Below the pieces are notes generated by a model that was given only the letters and a program-made list of their open reading frames with translations, had not been told where the DNA came from and did no database searches. Shown here piece by piece: positions 1 through 9,343 of a DNA stretch of 64,000 nucleotides. This DNA is from Sphingomonas sp. Leaf339 (lineage in GTDB: Bacteria; Pseudomonadota; Alphaproteobacteria; Sphingomonadales; Sphingomonadaceae). Each line of letters starts with the position of its first letter. Positions within the stretch are counted from its first letter, which is position 1. The position numbers and the translations under genes are program-made. The stretch is taken from positions 62,001 to 126,000 of the forward strand of contig NZ_LMRS01000034.1 in NCBI RefSeq assembly GCF_001426195.1. The letters are read 5' to 3'.

Positions 1-1
1 C

Positions 2-2392
2 GTCACCGGCGTCTATCCCGACATGGCGTGGACGCCGGGCGACGGCGCCATCGTCTTCTGGGCGGGCGGCAAGCTGCGGCGCGTCGCGCCGGACGGGTCG
101 AGCGCCGCGATCATCCCGTTTCGGATCGACGATACCCGCGTGATCGTGGATGCCGTCCATCCGCAGGTCGCCGTCGCCCCCGATCGCTTCGCCACCAAGA
201 TGCCGCGCTGGGCCACCGTATCGCCCGACGGCCGCACCATCGTCTTCGAAACGCTAGGCAAGCTGTGGACGAAGCCTGCCGCCGGCGGCACCGCCAAGCG
301 CCTGACGCGCAGCACCGACGAACTGGAATTGTTCCCCAGCTGGTCGCGCGACGGCCGCCAGATCGTGTTCGTCGGCTGGACCGATGCCGGCCTCGGCCAG
401 ATCCGCACCATCTCCTCCACCGGCGGCAGCCCGCGCACCGTGACGACCGTGGCGGGCAACTATCGCCGTCCGCGCTTCTCGCCGGACGGCAAGATCATCG
501 TGTTCGAACAGGGCGAGGGCGGCGGCCTGACCGCGGCGCGCGGCAATCCCGGCAGCGGCGCCTACCGCGTCGCCACCAGCGGCGGCGCGCCGATCCGTAT
601 CGCCAATGACGTCGCCTCCCCGCAATTTGGCGCGTCCAACGACCGCGTCTTCCTGATGGCGACCGAAAAGGACAAGCGCCAGCTCGTCAGCACCGACCTG
701 ACCGGACAGGACCGCCGCGTCCATGCCGCGGGCGAACTGGTCAACGACTACCAGATTTCCCCCGCCGGCGATTACGTCGCCTTCCGCCAGAATTACGAAG
801 CGTTCGTGATGCCGCTGATCCCCGGCCGCCAGTCGGTGGAAACGGATGCGAAGGGCGGCCCCCTGCCCGTCACCCGCGTCAGCGGCGACGGCGCGGACTT
901 CATCAACTGGTCGAACGACGGTCGCCAGGTTCACTGGAGTGCCGGCCCCACCCTCTACACCGCCGATACCGCCGCCCTGTTCCGCAATCAGCCGTTGCCG
1001 GCCGGTGAGGAAGCGCCGAAGTTCACGCCCCCGCGCACTGGCACATCGCTGTCGATGGACATCGCCGCCGACAAGCCGACCGCCACCGTCGCCCTTACCG
1101 GCGCGCGCGTCGTCACGATGGCGAAAGGCGACGGCGGCATCATCGACGACGCCACGATCCTGATCCGCGGCGACCGGATCGTAGCGGTCGGCCCGCGCGC
1201 CACGGTCACGATCCCGACCGGCGCGAAGACGATCGACGTCACCGGCAAGACAATTATCCCCGGCCTGGTCGATGCGCACGCGCACGGACCGCAGGGCGAT
1301 GACGAGTTGGTCCCGCAACAAAACTGGTCGGCGATGGCGAACCTCGCGCTCGGCACCACCACCATCCACGATCCCTCCTCGCGCTCGGCGGAAATCTTCC
1401 CCGCCGCCGAAATGCAACAGGCCGGCATGGTGCTTGCCCCGCGCACCTTCTCGACCGGCGAGATCGTCTATGGCGCCAAGGCGCCCGACGTGTACGCGCA
1501 GATCGACAAGTACGAAGACGCGCTCGCCGTCATCCGCCGGCTGAAGGCGCAGGGTGCCCACAGCGTCAAGAACTACAACCAGCCCCGCCGCGAACAGCGC
1601 CAGATGGTCGTCGCTGCCGCGCAAGCCGAGAACATGGAGGTCGTGCCTGAGGGCGGCTCGCTGTTCACCCTCGACATGAGCCTGGTGCAGGACGGCAACG
1701 CCACCGTCGAACACAATGTCCCGCTCGAACATTTCTACGCCGACGTCGTCAGCCTGTGGTCGCAGACGACGGTGGGCTACACGCCAACCTTGGTGGTGGC
1801 CTATGGCGGGCCGGCCGGCGATCCATATTGGCGTGCGCATAGCGACGTGTGGCGCCATCCGCTCCTCAGCCGCCACGCCCCGCCCGCGCTCCTCGCCGCC
1901 CAGAATGCTCGCCGCGAGATCGCGCCAGAGGAGGATTATGTCGACGGCGCCACGGCGCGTGAGGCGAAGAAGCTGGCCGACAAGGGGGTGCCCGTCGCGA
2001 TCGGCGCGCATGGGCAGCAATCGGGCCTCGGCGCACATTGGGAATTGTGGAGCTTCGTCCGCGGCGGCTTCACCCCCATCGAGGCACTCCGCGCCGGCAC
2101 GATCGCCGCCGCCACCTCGCTGGGCTATGCAAAGGACGTTGGTTCACTGGAGCCCGGCAAGCTAGCCGATCTCGTGGTGCTGAACGCCGATCCCACCACC
2201 GACATCCGCAACAGCGACAAGGTCGCGCAGGTGATGCTCGGCGGCCGCCTGTACGACGCCGCCACCCTGAACGAGGTCAGCACCGGCACCCGCCAGCGCC
2301 GGCCCTATTGGTGGGAAGGTGGCAAGGGCGGCACCGACACCGGCGTGCGCCTGACCGTCGGCCATGGCTACGGTCACGACGATATCGACTGA
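2..2392 (+). CDS. Amidohydrolase with N-terminal TolB-like propeller, 5' end outside window
   Basis: The frame is already open at the left edge, so the start lies upstream and about 797 residues are visible. The first ~300 visible residues carry repeated PD40/TolB-type blades ([42 protein letters not shown]). The rest is an amidohydrolase: [14 protein letters not shown] has the metal-binding HxH, NATVEHN and VAIGAHGQQ supply later His positions, and [12 protein letters not shown] is the usual C-terminal strand. Family knowledge suggests an exported metal-dependent hydrolase, perhaps acting on peptides or cyclic amides; the substrate cannot be read from sequence. It ends just before a strong hairpin. 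The metal-lysine/carboxylate ligand was not pinned down. Confidence 0.85.
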   Translation, partial: VTGVYPDMAWTPGDGAIVFWAGGKLRRVAPDGSSAAIIPFRIDDTRVIVDAVHPQVAVAPDRFATKMPRWATVSPDGRTIVFETLGKLWTKPAAGGTAKRLTRSTDELELFPSWSRDGRQIVFVGWTDAGLGQIRTISSTGGSPRTVTTVAGNYRRPRFSPDGKIIVFEQGEGGGLTAARGNPGSGAYRVATSGGAPIRIANDVASPQFGASNDRVFLMATEKDKRQLVSTDLTGQDRRVHAAGELVNDYQISPAGDYVAFRQNYEAFVMPLIPGRQSVETDAKGGPLPVTRVSGDGADFINWSNDGRQVHWSAGPTLYTADTAALFRNQPLPAGEEAPKFTPPRTGTSLSMDIAADKPTATVALTGARVVTMAKGDGGIIDDATILIRGDRIVAVGPRATVTIPTGAKTIDVTGKTIIPGLVDAHAHGPQGDDELVPQQNWSAMANLALGTTTIHDPSSRSAEIFPAAEMQQAGMVLAPRTFSTGEIVYGAKAPDVYAQIDKYEDALAVIRRLKAQGAHSVKNYNQPRREQRQMVVAAAQAENMEVVPEGGSLFTLDMSLVQDGNATVEHNVPLEHFYADVVSLWSQTTVGYTPTLVVAYGGPAGDPYWRAHSDVWRHPLLSRHAPPALLAAQNARREIAPEEDYVDGATAREAKKLADKGVPVAIGAHGQQSGLGAHWELWSFVRGGFTPIEALRAGTIAAATSLGYAKDVGSLEPGKLADLVVLNADPTTDIRNSDKVAQVMLGGRLYDAATLNEVSTGTRQRRPYWWEGGKGGTDTGVRLTVGHGYGHDDID

Positions 2393-2403
2393 GGGTGCTC
2401 AGT

Positions 2404-2436
2404 CCGTTTCCCTGCTCGGCGCGGGCAGGGAAACGG
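2404..2436 (+). terminator. Perfect 12-bp hairpin after the amidohydrolase
   Basis: Arms 2404-2415 and 2425-2436 are exact reverse complements (CCGTTTCCCTGC / GCAGGGAAACGG) around a 9-nt loop, 12 nt after the stop codon. There is no T-run, so it may act as a Rho-assisted or processing hairpin rather than a classic intrinsic terminator. Confidence 0.6.
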
Positions 2437-2440
2437 CCGG

Positions 2441-2491
2441 CACCGTCATCACCCGCACACCGTCATCACCCGCACACCGTCGTCACTCCCC
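2441..2491. repeat. 17-bp tandem repeat, two exact copies plus one degenerate
   Basis: CACCGTCATCACCCGCA occurs at 2441-2457 and 2458-2474 exactly, and a third unit at 2475-2491 matches at 13 of 17 positions. It is non-coding and lies between the hairpin and the palindromic repeat. Confidence 0.8.
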
Positions 2492-2494
2492 GAT

Positions 2495-2604
2495 CCGTCA
2501 TTCCGGCGAAAGCCGGGACCCATGGTCGCGGCGCACTTGGATAGCGGTTGTGACGGATGCCGATGTTCCCTGTCCATGAGTCCCGGCTTTCGCCGGAATG
2601 ACGG
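2495..2604. repeat. Inverted pair of a 31-bp palindromic intergenic repeat
   Basis: The left arm 2495-2525 and the reverse complement of 2574-2604 agree at 30 of 31 positions; the core is GTCATTCCGGCGAAAGCCGG. This core is a widespread proteobacterial REP-like intergenic sequence. The two arms face each other with a 48-bp spacer, the BIME-like arrangement that RAYT transposases act on. No transposase gene is present nearby. Confidence 0.8.
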
Positions 2605-2696
2605 ATGGATAAACAGGCAAACTTAAGAAGCGACAGATCGAGAATTGCCCGAACCAATCAGGCTTCAGCCACGCTCACCCATCCTCCCTCACATCC

Positions 2697-4622
2697 TCAG
2701 GCCCGCGCCCCCTCCGGCACCGACGCGCTGTTGTGCCTGAGCGCCGTCAGCACCGTCGTCACGATCGCGTCCGCATCCAGCCCGGCCTGCGCATATTGCA
2801 CATCCGGCTTGTCCTGATCCTGGAACGTGTCGGGCAACCGCATCGTGCGGATCTTCAGCCCGCCATCGGTCAGCCCCTCGTCCGACGCCAGCGTCAGCAC
2901 ATGCGCGCCGAACCCGCCGACTGCACCTTCCTCGATCGTCACCGCGACCTCGTGCGTCGTCAGCAACCGGCGGATCAGCGCCTCGTCGAGCGGCTTGGCG
3001 AAACGCAGGTCGGCAACGCTGGTCGACAGACCCTTGGCCTCCAGCAGGTCCGCCGCCTTCAATGCTTCGGTCAGTCGGGTGCCGAGCGACAGGATCGCCA
3101 CCGTCTTGCCCTCACGCACCATCCGCCCCTTGCCGATCTCCAGCAGCTCGGGCGCGGCAGGCAGGTCCACCCCGGTCCCGTTGCCGCGCGGATACCGCAC
3201 CGCGATCGGGCCGCTATCATGCTGCGCGCAGGTGTGCGTCATGTGCACCAGCTCCGCTTCGTCGGCGGCGGCCATCACGACGAAATTGGGTAGCGTCGCC
3301 AGATAGGTGACGTCGAACGAACCGGCATGCGTCGCACCGTCCGCGCCGACCAGCCCCGCCCGGTCGATCGCGAAGCGCACCGGTAGGTTCTGGATCGCGA
3401 CGTCATGCACCACCTGATCGTACGCCCGCTGCAGGAACGTCGAATAGATCGCGCAGAATGGCCGCATACCCTGCGCCGCCAGACCGGCGGCAAAGGTCAC
3501 GCCATGCTGTTCGGCGATGCCCACGTCGAAGAAGCGATCGGGATAGGCCGCCGCAAACTTGTCGAGCCCGGTGCCGGACGGCATCGCCGCAGTAATCGCG
3601 CAGATGCGATCGTCCTCGGCCGCCTCGTCGCACAGCGCCTGCCCGAACACGTTCTGGTATTGCGGCGGCCCCGGTGGGGCCTTGGCCTGCGTGCCGGTGA
3701 TGACGTCGAACTTCTGGACGCCGTGATATTTGTCCGCCGCCGCCTCGGCCGGAGCGTATCCCTTGCCCTTCTTGGTCACGACATGGACCAGGATCGGGCC
3801 TTCCTCCGCATCCCGCACATTTTCCAGCACCGGGATCAGATGATCGAGATTATGCCCGTCGATCGGCCCGACATAATAGAATCCAAGCTCCTCGAACAAC
3901 GTGCCGCCCATCGTCATCCCGCGCGCGAACTCGTCCGTCTTGCGCGCGGCGGTGTGAAATGGCCGTGGCAGTTTGCGCGCGAGTTTCTTCATCATCTCGC
4001 GCACGCTCAGGAATTCGCGGCTCGTCACGATTCGCGACAGATAGGCGGAAAGGCCGCCCACCGGCGGCGCGATCGACATGTCGTTGTCGTTCAGGATCAC
4101 GACCAGCCGGTTGCCCGCGTGCTCGGCGTTGTTCATCGCCTCGTACGCCATGCCCGCCGACATCGCGCCGTCGCCGATCACCGCAATGCCTTTGCCCGGC
4201 GTCCCCGCCAGCTTGTTGGCGATCGCGAAACCCAGCGCGGCCGATATCGAGGTCGACGAATGCGCCGCGCCGAACGGGTCGTATTCGCTCTCGCTACGCT
4301 TGGTGAAACCTGACAAACCGCCGCCCTGCCGTAACGTCCGGATGCGGTCGCGCCGCCCGGTCAGGATCTTGTGCGGATAGCATTGATGGCCGACGTCCCA
4401 GACCAGGCGGTCGCGTGGCGTATCGAACACATAATGGATCGCGGTGGTCAGCTCGACCACGCCAAGCCCCGATCCCAGATGACCGCCGGTAGTGCCGACC
4501 GCCGAGATCGTCTCGGCGCGGAGTTCATCGGCCAACTGCCGAAGCTGTTCGGGCTTCAGTTGGCGGAGCGCGTCGGGCGTATCAACGGTATCGAGCAGCG
4601 GCGTTAGGGGAAGATCAACCAT
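2697..4622 (-). CDS. dxs: 1-deoxy-D-xylulose-5-phosphate synthase
   Basis: This 641-residue protein condenses pyruvate and glyceraldehyde-3-phosphate using thiamine diphosphate, the first step of the MEP isoprenoid pathway. Seen directly: the N-terminal [19 protein letters not shown] block, the TPP/Mg motif GDGAMSAG followed ~30 residues later by NDNDMSI, the transketolase-type pyrimidine domain ([30 protein letters not shown]) and a C-terminal transketolase domain. Length is typical for Dxs. ATG start at 4622. It is separated from the Fur-like gene upstream by only 43 bp, so read-through from that gene is possible. Confidence 0.97.
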   Translation of the reverse strand: MVDLPLTPLLDTVDTPDALRQLKPEQLRQLADELRAETISAVGTTGGHLGSGLGVVELTTAIHYVFDTPRDRLVWDVGHQCYPHKILTGRRDRIRTLRQGGGLSGFTKRSESEYDPFGAAHSSTSISAALGFAIANKLAGTPGKGIAVIGDGAMSAGMAYEAMNNAEHAGNRLVVILNDNDMSIAPPVGGLSAYLSRIVTSREFLSVREMMKKLARKLPRPFHTAARKTDEFARGMTMGGTLFEELGFYYVGPIDGHNLDHLIPVLENVRDAEEGPILVHVVTKKGKGYAPAEAAADKYHGVQKFDVITGTQAKAPPGPPQYQNVFGQALCDEAAEDDRICAITAAMPSGTGLDKFAAAYPDRFFDVGIAEQHGVTFAAGLAAQGMRPFCAIYSTFLQRAYDQVVHDVAIQNLPVRFAIDRAGLVGADGATHAGSFDVTYLATLPNFVVMAAADEAELVHMTHTCAQHDSGPIAVRYPRGNGTGVDLPAAPELLEIGKGRMVREGKTVAILSLGTRLTEALKAADLLEAKGLSTSVADLRFAKPLDEALIRRLLTTHEVAVTIEEGAVGGFGAHVLTLASDEGLTDGGLKIRTMRLPDTFQDQDKPDVQYAQAGLDADAIVTTVLTALRHNSASVPEGARA

Positions 4623-4665
4623 TGGACGGGCTTACTACCACACCGCGATAGTGTCGATTGCCCGA

Positions 4666-5127
4666 TCAGTCGCAATCGGCGCATTTCCCACGCACCTCGA
4701 TCACCGGCCGCACCGGCGCGAATCCCGCTGCCTCGGCCGCATGGCGCACGCCGCGCGTGATACGGTCATCGTCCAGATGCGTCGTCTGCCCGCACGAATC
4801 GCACACCAGGAAGATGCAGTCGTGCAGGCATCCCGGATGGGTGTTGGCCACATACGCGTTGGCGCTTTCCACCCGCCGCGCCAGATTGGCGCCGACGAAC
4901 AGGTCGAGTATCCGGTACACGCTGTTCGCCGCGACCCGGCGCCCCTCGCTCTTCGACACCGCATCGGCAATGTCATAGGCGGAGGCCGGCTTTTCGAACT
5001 GCGCCAGCGACCGGAACACACTGGCCCGCATCGCCGTCCATTGCTCGCCCGCCTTCTCCAGAGCTGCCTGCGCAGCGGCGGGAAGATCGGGACCTTGCGG
5101 CTCGTGATGAAGGTGCGCGTTGGCCAT
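4666..5127 (-). CDS. Fur-family metalloregulator, Zur-like
   Basis: This 153-residue Fur-superfamily repressor has an N-terminal winged helix (ASAYDIADAV ... NSVYRILDLF) and a C-terminal dimer/metal domain with HDCIFLVCDSCGQTTHLDD and a terminal CADCD. The two CxxC pairs would hold the structural zinc. The CDSC context and short C-terminus are more like Zur than Fur, but that is inference. The start chosen is ATG 5127; an in-frame TTG lies 9 nt upstream. The MerC-like gene starts upstream on the same strand with a ~60-bp gap, suggesting a metal-linked operon. Confidence 0.88.
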   Translation of the reverse strand: MANAHLHHEPQGPDLPAAAQAALEKAGEQWTAMRASVFRSLAQFEKPASAYDIADAVSKSEGRRVAANSVYRILDLFVGANLARRVESANAYVANTHPGCLHDCIFLVCDSCGQTTHLDDDRITRGVRHAAEAAGFAPVRPVIEVRGKCADCD

Positions 5128-5191
5128 TGTTAACAAATAGGGCGTGAGCGGTTGCCCGGCAAGCGATGCCCGGCATGCAAGCCTACTCGCC

Positions 5192-5581
5192 TCAGCAGCC
5201 GGCCCGGCGGTTCAGATCGTGGCCGAATGCCAACAGACCAACACCGATGATCGTCCAGAGCGCCTCGCCGCCCGACGAATCATGCGGCAGGTGCATCGCC
5301 CCCGCCATGATCCCCAGGCCGAACGCGCCCATCGACGCCGGCATGGCATATCCATGCTGCATGATGCCGCGACCGAGTGCGATCGCCCCCATCAGGATCG
5401 CCAACGACAACCCGACTTCATGAAAGATCGGATCGACCAGCATCCCGCCCGCCGCCGACATCAGCGCCAGCAGCACGGTCGTCGCCAGACAATGCACCAC
5501 GCACAACCCCGACAGGGCGATCGCGACACGATCCAGCCCCGGCAAGCGGCGTGAGAGGGAAAGCGCATTGGTCACACACAA
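5192..5581 (-). CDS. MerC-domain membrane protein
   Basis: About 129 residues with roughly four hydrophobic helices. ALSGLCVVHCLATT in the first helix is the MerC signature in which a Cys-x3-His-Cys cluster binds metal; family members carry Hg(II) or related ions inward. There is no mer operon here. Pairing with a Zur-like regulator suggests transport or sensing of another soft metal such as zinc. The start is either TTG 5581 or the in-frame GTG at 5575, and no strong ribosome binding site decides between them. Confidence 0.8.
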   Translation of the reverse strand: MCVTNALSLSRRLPGLDRVAIALSGLCVVHCLATTVLLALMSAAGGMLVDPIFHEVGLSLAILMGAIALGRGIMQHGYAMPASMGAFGLGIMAGAMHLPHDSSGGEALWTIIGVGLLAFGHDLNRRAGC

Positions 5582-5640
5582 TCATATAAACCGGCCAGCG
5601 AAAGGTTACAACATCACATTGCAGTTAAATACCGTTAAAT

Positions 5641-5874
5641 CTTGACCACCAGTCTACTCCACCCGAACGCCGTGCCGGGCTGGCGGACAAGGAACGCCTT
5701 ACGCCTGAAACCGTTGGCCGCCGCACGAAAGCCGCCCTCGAACTGCATCGGAAACGCGTCATCGCGATGGACGATGATTGGTGGTCAATCGCAGCGGCCG
5801 ATGTCATCGATCGGGGCGCGATACCCGTCGAAAACTACTGGGGCGGCATTGCCGCAACGGGTGGCCGTACGTAA
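5641..5874 (+). other. Protein-like 77-codon frame lacking a start codon
   Basis: The 301-bp gap before ctaA contains a frame ending at TAA 5872-5874 that reads like a real protein, including LTPETVGRRTKAALELHRKR, MDDDWWSIAAADVIDRGAIP and VENYWGGIAATGG. Its upstream in-frame stop lies just before 5641 and there is no ATG, GTG or TTG before the internal ATG at 5767. A TTG at 5642 opens a different frame. It could be the remnant of a gene frameshifted near its start, a 35-residue peptide from 5767, or a gene with an unusual start codon. I do not recognise the family. Confidence 0.35.
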
Positions 5875-5882
5875 ATAGGGTC

Positions 5883-6926
5883 ATGCTCCTGCCCAGCGCC
5901 GCCTTCATGTCCCACGCCCGGCCACGGGCGGTCGCGCGGTGGCTGTTCGCCGTGGCCGCCCTGATCGTCGCGATGGTCGTCGTCGGCGGCATCACCCGCC
6001 TTACCGAATCGGGCCTGTCGATCACCCGCTGGCAACCGATCAGCGGCATCGTGCCGCCGCTGAACCAGATTGCGTGGCAGGCGGAATTCGACCGCTACAA
6101 GCAGATTCCCGAATATGCCGCGTTCAACCGCGGCATGACGCTGGCCGGGTTCAAGGCGATCTTCTTTTGGGAATACGCCCACCGTCTGCTGGGCCGGGTT
6201 ATTGGCCTCGCCTTCGCCCTCCCCCTTCTGTGGTTCGCGATCCGCCGCCGCATTCCGGCCGGATATGGCGTTCGCCTGTTCGCGTTGCTGGCGCTCGGTG
6301 GCTTTCAGGGCGCGATCGGCTGGTGGATGGTCGCGTCCGGCTTGTCGGCGCGTACCGACGTCAGCCATCTCCGCCTCGCCGCGCATCTCATCACCGCGCT
6401 GGTGATCCTTGCCGGCATCGTCTGGACCGCGCTCGACCTGATGCAACTACACCGTGACCGGCTAGCCGTCCCCGCCCGACTCGGCGGCGCGGCGGCGTTG
6501 GCAATTGGCCTGTTGTTCGTCCAGATCGTCTGGGGGGCCTTCACCGCCGGGCTCGATGCCGGCTATGCCTTTGCCAGCTGGCCGCTGATGGGCGACAGCT
6601 TCTTTCCCGCGGGCGTCACCATGTTGACGCCGGGCTGGAGCAACGCAATCGACAACCCTGTCGTCGTCCAGTTCATCCACCGCTGGTTCGCCTTCGCGGT
6701 AGCCGCCGCGATGTTCTGGCTGGCGGTACGCGCCACCCGGCGCGGGTCGCGCAGCGGCTTCGTCGTCGTCGGCCTCGTCACGCTGCAGATATTCCTGGGC
6801 GTCGCCACGCTGATGACCGGCGTGCTGATCGACATCGCCGTCGCGCACCAGGCGAACGCGGCATTGTTGCTGATCGCTACCATCGTCGCAGCCCACCGGA
6901 TCGGCGTCGCCAAGCCTCGGGTATGA
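5883..6926 (+). CDS. ctaA: Heme A synthase (COX15/CtaA family)
   Basis: This integral membrane enzyme oxidises the C8 methyl of heme O to make heme A for aa3 oxidases. The 347-residue protein has about eight membrane helices. Family motifs seen: GGITRLTESGLSITRWQP after helix 1, FWEYAHRLLGR with a heme-ligand His, DVSHLRLAAH, QFIHRWFA and VAHQANAALL with further conserved His. The chosen ATG 5883 gives a short cytoplasmic tail; ATG 5907 (MSHARPRAV) is equally possible. Upstream in-frame codons back to 5778 look non-coding. It ends 119 bp before rplM. Confidence 0.95.
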   Translation: MLLPSAAFMSHARPRAVARWLFAVAALIVAMVVVGGITRLTESGLSITRWQPISGIVPPLNQIAWQAEFDRYKQIPEYAAFNRGMTLAGFKAIFFWEYAHRLLGRVIGLAFALPLLWFAIRRRIPAGYGVRLFALLALGGFQGAIGWWMVASGLSARTDVSHLRLAAHLITALVILAGIVWTALDLMQLHRDRLAVPARLGGAAALAIGLLFVQIVWGAFTAGLDAGYAFASWPLMGDSFFPAGVTMLTPGWSNAIDNPVVVQFIHRWFAFAVAAAMFWLAVRATRRGSRSGFVVVGLVTLQIFLGVATLMTGVLIDIAVAHQANAALLLIATIVAAHRIGVAKPRV

Positions 6927-6935
6927 TAATACCCG
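6918..6935. other. Small hairpin across the ctaA stop codon
   Basis: CGGGTAT (6918-6924) and ATACCCG (6929-6935) form a perfect 7-bp stem with a GATA loop; the TGA stop (6924-6926) sits at the top of the stem. There is no T-run, so it is a weak terminator candidate at best. Confidence 0.4.
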
Positions 6936-6994
6936 TCAGGAATACCGCTGAATTGTTGACTTTCTGACGCCGCTTCATCATTAGCCGCCCGTCC

Positions 6995-7020
6995 GCGTCG
7001 TTCCGCATCAGGAACGGCGC
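6995..7020 (+). promoter_or_regulatory. Leader hairpin upstream of rplM
   Basis: GCGTCGTTCC (6995-7004) pairs with GGAACGGCGC (7011-7020), one G-U pair, loop GCATCA, ending 25 nt before the rplM ATG. A TTGACT at 6956-6961 could be a -35 element, though the -10 region is poor. In E. coli L13 represses its own mRNA through the leader; a similar role here is inference only. Confidence 0.4.
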
Positions 7021-7045
7021 GTTACTGTTTTGAAAGGTCTCGCCC

Positions 7046-7525
7046 ATGAAGGCGCTCATGAAGACCACCAAGTCGGTCAAGCCGCACGAAGTGGAAAAGA
7101 AGTGGCATATCGTTGACGCCACCGACCTGGTGGTCGGTCGCGCTGCCGTGGTGATTGCCAACGTCCTGCGCGGCAAGCACAAGACGTCGTTCACCCCGCA
7201 CGTCGATTGCGGCGACAACGTCGTCGTCATCAACGCCGACAAGATCCGCTTCACCGGCAACAAGGCCGCGAAGAAGATCTATTACAAGCACACCGGTTAT
7301 GCCGGCGGCATCAAGGGCGTCACCGCCGCCAAGGTCCTCGAAGGCCGCTTCCCGGAGCGCGTGCTGGAAAAGGCCGTCGAGCGCATGATCCCGCGCGGTC
7401 CCCTAGGCCGTGACCAGATGCGTAACCTCCGCATCTTCAAGGGCACCGAGCATCCGCACACCGCCCAGAACCCCGAGGCTCTCGACATCGCCGGCATGAG
7501 CCGCAAGAACAAGGTGGGCGCATAA
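7046..7525 (+). CDS. rplM: 50S ribosomal protein L13
   Basis: This 159-residue large-subunit protein binds 23S rRNA early in assembly. Family blocks are visible: [54 protein letters not shown] and [20 protein letters not shown]. It has a short N-terminal extension ([10 protein letters not shown]) relative to E. coli L13. An AAAGG about 10 nt before ATG 7046 fits a ribosome binding site. It overlaps rpsI by one base (TAATG), the standard rplM-rpsI operon. Confidence 0.98.
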   Translation: MKALMKTTKSVKPHEVEKKWHIVDATDLVVGRAAVVIANVLRGKHKTSFTPHVDCGDNVVVINADKIRFTGNKAAKKIYYKHTGYAGGIKGVTAAKVLEGRFPERVLEKAVERMIPRGPLGRDQMRNLRIFKGTEHPHTAQNPEALDIAGMSRKNKVGA

Positions 7526-8076
7526 TGTCCGACAACCGCCAGTCCCTCGCCGATCTGGGTTCGGCGCTGAACCAGCAGGCTGCCGCCGCTGCCAACCCCG
7601 ATGCCGCCCCGGTCGAGATCAACGGCCAGGTCGGCGACAACGGCCCGGCACGCGAGCCCGCCCCTTTGCGTGAGCAGATCATCGACAGCCTCGGTCGCGC
7701 CTATGCGACCGGTCGTCGTAAGGACGCCGTCGCCCGCGTCTGGCTGAAGCCGGGTTCGGGTAAGATCACGATCAACGGTCGTGATCAGGAAGTGTATTTC
7801 GCCCGCCCGACCCTGCGTCTCGTCATCAACCAGGTGTTCGGCATCGCCGAGCGCGAGGGCCAGTATGACGTCATCTGCACCGTCAAGGGTGGTGGCCTGT
7901 CGGGCCAGGCCGGCGCCGTGAAGCATGGCATCAGCCAGGCGATCACGCGTTACGAGCCGATCCTGCGCGCGCCCGTCAAGGCCGCCGGCTTCCTGACCCG
8001 CGACAGCCGCACCGTGGAGCGTAAGAAGTACGGCCGCGCCAAGGCACGCCGCAGCTTCCAGTTCTCGAAGCGCTGA
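7525..8076 (+). CDS. rpsI: 30S ribosomal protein S9 with long N-terminal extension
   Basis: This small-subunit protein's C-terminal tail reaches the P-site tRNA. The core begins at [18 protein letters not shown] (about residue 59) and ends with the canonical [31 protein letters not shown] is the family signature. At 183 residues it is about 50 longer than E. coli S9; the extra N-terminus is Ala/Asn/Asp-rich and looks disordered. Similar extensions occur in related alphaproteobacteria as far as I recall. It is translationally coupled to rplM through TAATG and followed by a strong terminator. Confidence 0.97.
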   Translation: MSDNRQSLADLGSALNQQAAAAANPDAAPVEINGQVGDNGPAREPAPLREQIIDSLGRAYATGRRKDAVARVWLKPGSGKITINGRDQEVYFARPTLRLVINQVFGIAEREGQYDVICTVKGGGLSGQAGAVKHGISQAITRYEPILRAPVKAAGFLTRDSRTVERKKYGRAKARRSFQFSKR

Positions 8077-8126
8077 TCGATCGCTGCCCGCCCTCACGGG
8101 GGCGGGTGGTTCGATGGTGGTTTTGC

Positions 8127-8162
8127 AAAAACGCTCGAACGGTCAGCCGTTCGGGCGTTTTT
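8127..8162 (+). terminator. Intrinsic terminator of rplM-rpsI
   Basis: AAAAACGCTCGAACGG (8127-8142), loop TCAG, CCGTTCGGGCGTTTTT (8147-8162): a 16-bp stem with one G-U pair and U-rich 3' side, about 50 bp after the rpsI stop. The A-run on the 5' side makes it usable in both directions, so it may also stop transcription of the acyltransferase remnant. Confidence 0.88.
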
Positions 8163-8190
8163 CGTTATGTGGATATCCGCCGATCCACGG

Positions 8191-9343
8191 TTATCGCACG
8201 CCTCTCGTCAGGAACCGTGACGCAAGCCAGCGCCGTACCGGTTCATCATAGAGTTTCAGGCTGGCATAGGCGATCGCCACCGCCGCCCGCACCAAGGCTA
8301 AGCCCCATATCGCCCCGCGCGCCGGCGGGATGCGATTGTCGACCACCCAGGCCGTATAGACGTAGATCAGCGGATAGTGCGTGATGTACAAGGGGAACGA
8401 CAGATCGCCGAAGAAGCGAGCGATACGCACGCTAAAGCCCGTCAACCCGCTTTTCACCCGCCCCGATCGCGACGATCAGCGGAAACAGTAAGATCACGCA
8501 CGCCGCGTCGTACAGCCCATTGCTCTAGTGATGCGGCGTCGCTCCCATGCGCGGCAACGCCAGCGCCGCGATCAGCAACAGGCTGCTGATGGCAAAGCCA
8601 TGTCTGGTCCTGATCCGCTTGCCGATCCGCATCAGCAACATGCCCGCCAGAAAAGGATACGCCACGCGGGCGAAACCGATATGCAGCCCCGCCGGATCGA
8701 GCGACCAGCCACCGATCAGATCGCGGCGCTCTCCCCGCAGCGCGATATCGACCAGCATGCTCGCCGCCAGCACCACCAGAACGCCCAACACCCGGCGCGA
8801 CAATTTCCGGAAGACCACGGCGTAACCGATGTTCGCGATATACTCGAAGAACAGCGACCATGCCGGCCCGTTCAGAGGATGCATCTCGTCCCAACCACGA
8901 ATGTCGAAGGCGGTCGGCAACGGGAGTAGCGTGAACCCCAGCAGCATGACGAACAGCATCTGCCACACCGGTGTCTCGGCGATCTTCGGAAAGAACGCAC
9001 CCGCCTGAACATAGAACAGCGCAGCGCCGATCACGCTGCCCAGCACCACCATCGGCTGCAACCGGATCAGGCGCCGCTTGTAGAACTCAACCTGACCCAT
9101 CCGGCCCCAGCGATCGTCATAGGCATAGGCGATGACGAATCCCGACAGCAGGAAGAAGAAATCGACCGCCAGATATCCGTGATTGATGATCTGCTTCGTC
9201 GCATCGCCATCGGCTTATGCTTCGAAGGTATGGAACATGACGACCATCAGCGCGGCCACACCGCGCAGGCCGTCGAGGACGACATAATGGCTCTTCTCCG
9301 GGCCGATCGCCGTCGTCGAAGTCGCTGCCGACGCTGTATCCAT
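8191..9343 (-). pseudogene. Acyltransferase 3 family protein, broken by two stops and a frameshift
   Basis: Read as one gene this would be a ~383-residue acyltransferase-3 membrane protein (O-acetylation of surface sugars in this family). The start ATG 9343 is preceded by AGGAGA at good spacing. Pieces: VVLDGLRGVAALMVVMFHTF (with the family H), then after an in-frame TAA at 9215-9217 GYLAVDFFFLLSGFVIAYAY and FYKRRLIRLQPM, then a TAG at 8525-8527, then a shift of frame near 8455-8460 in a G-rich run, then FFGDLSFPLYITHYPLIYVY to the end. Total length equals 384 codons plus one base, consistent with a 1-bp insertion. Three independent lesions argue for true decay rather than one sequencing error. 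Confidence 0.88.

Noticed and set aside
254..2038. Long open minus-strand frame opposite the propeller-amidohydrolase
   Set aside because: Low-complexity Arg/Gly/Ala/Asp composition, no family motif; expected antisense shadow in high-G+C DNA.
5617..5640. CtrA-like TTAA...TTAA before the merC-type gene
   Set aside because: Spacing is six, not seven, bases, so it does not fit the CtrA consensus.
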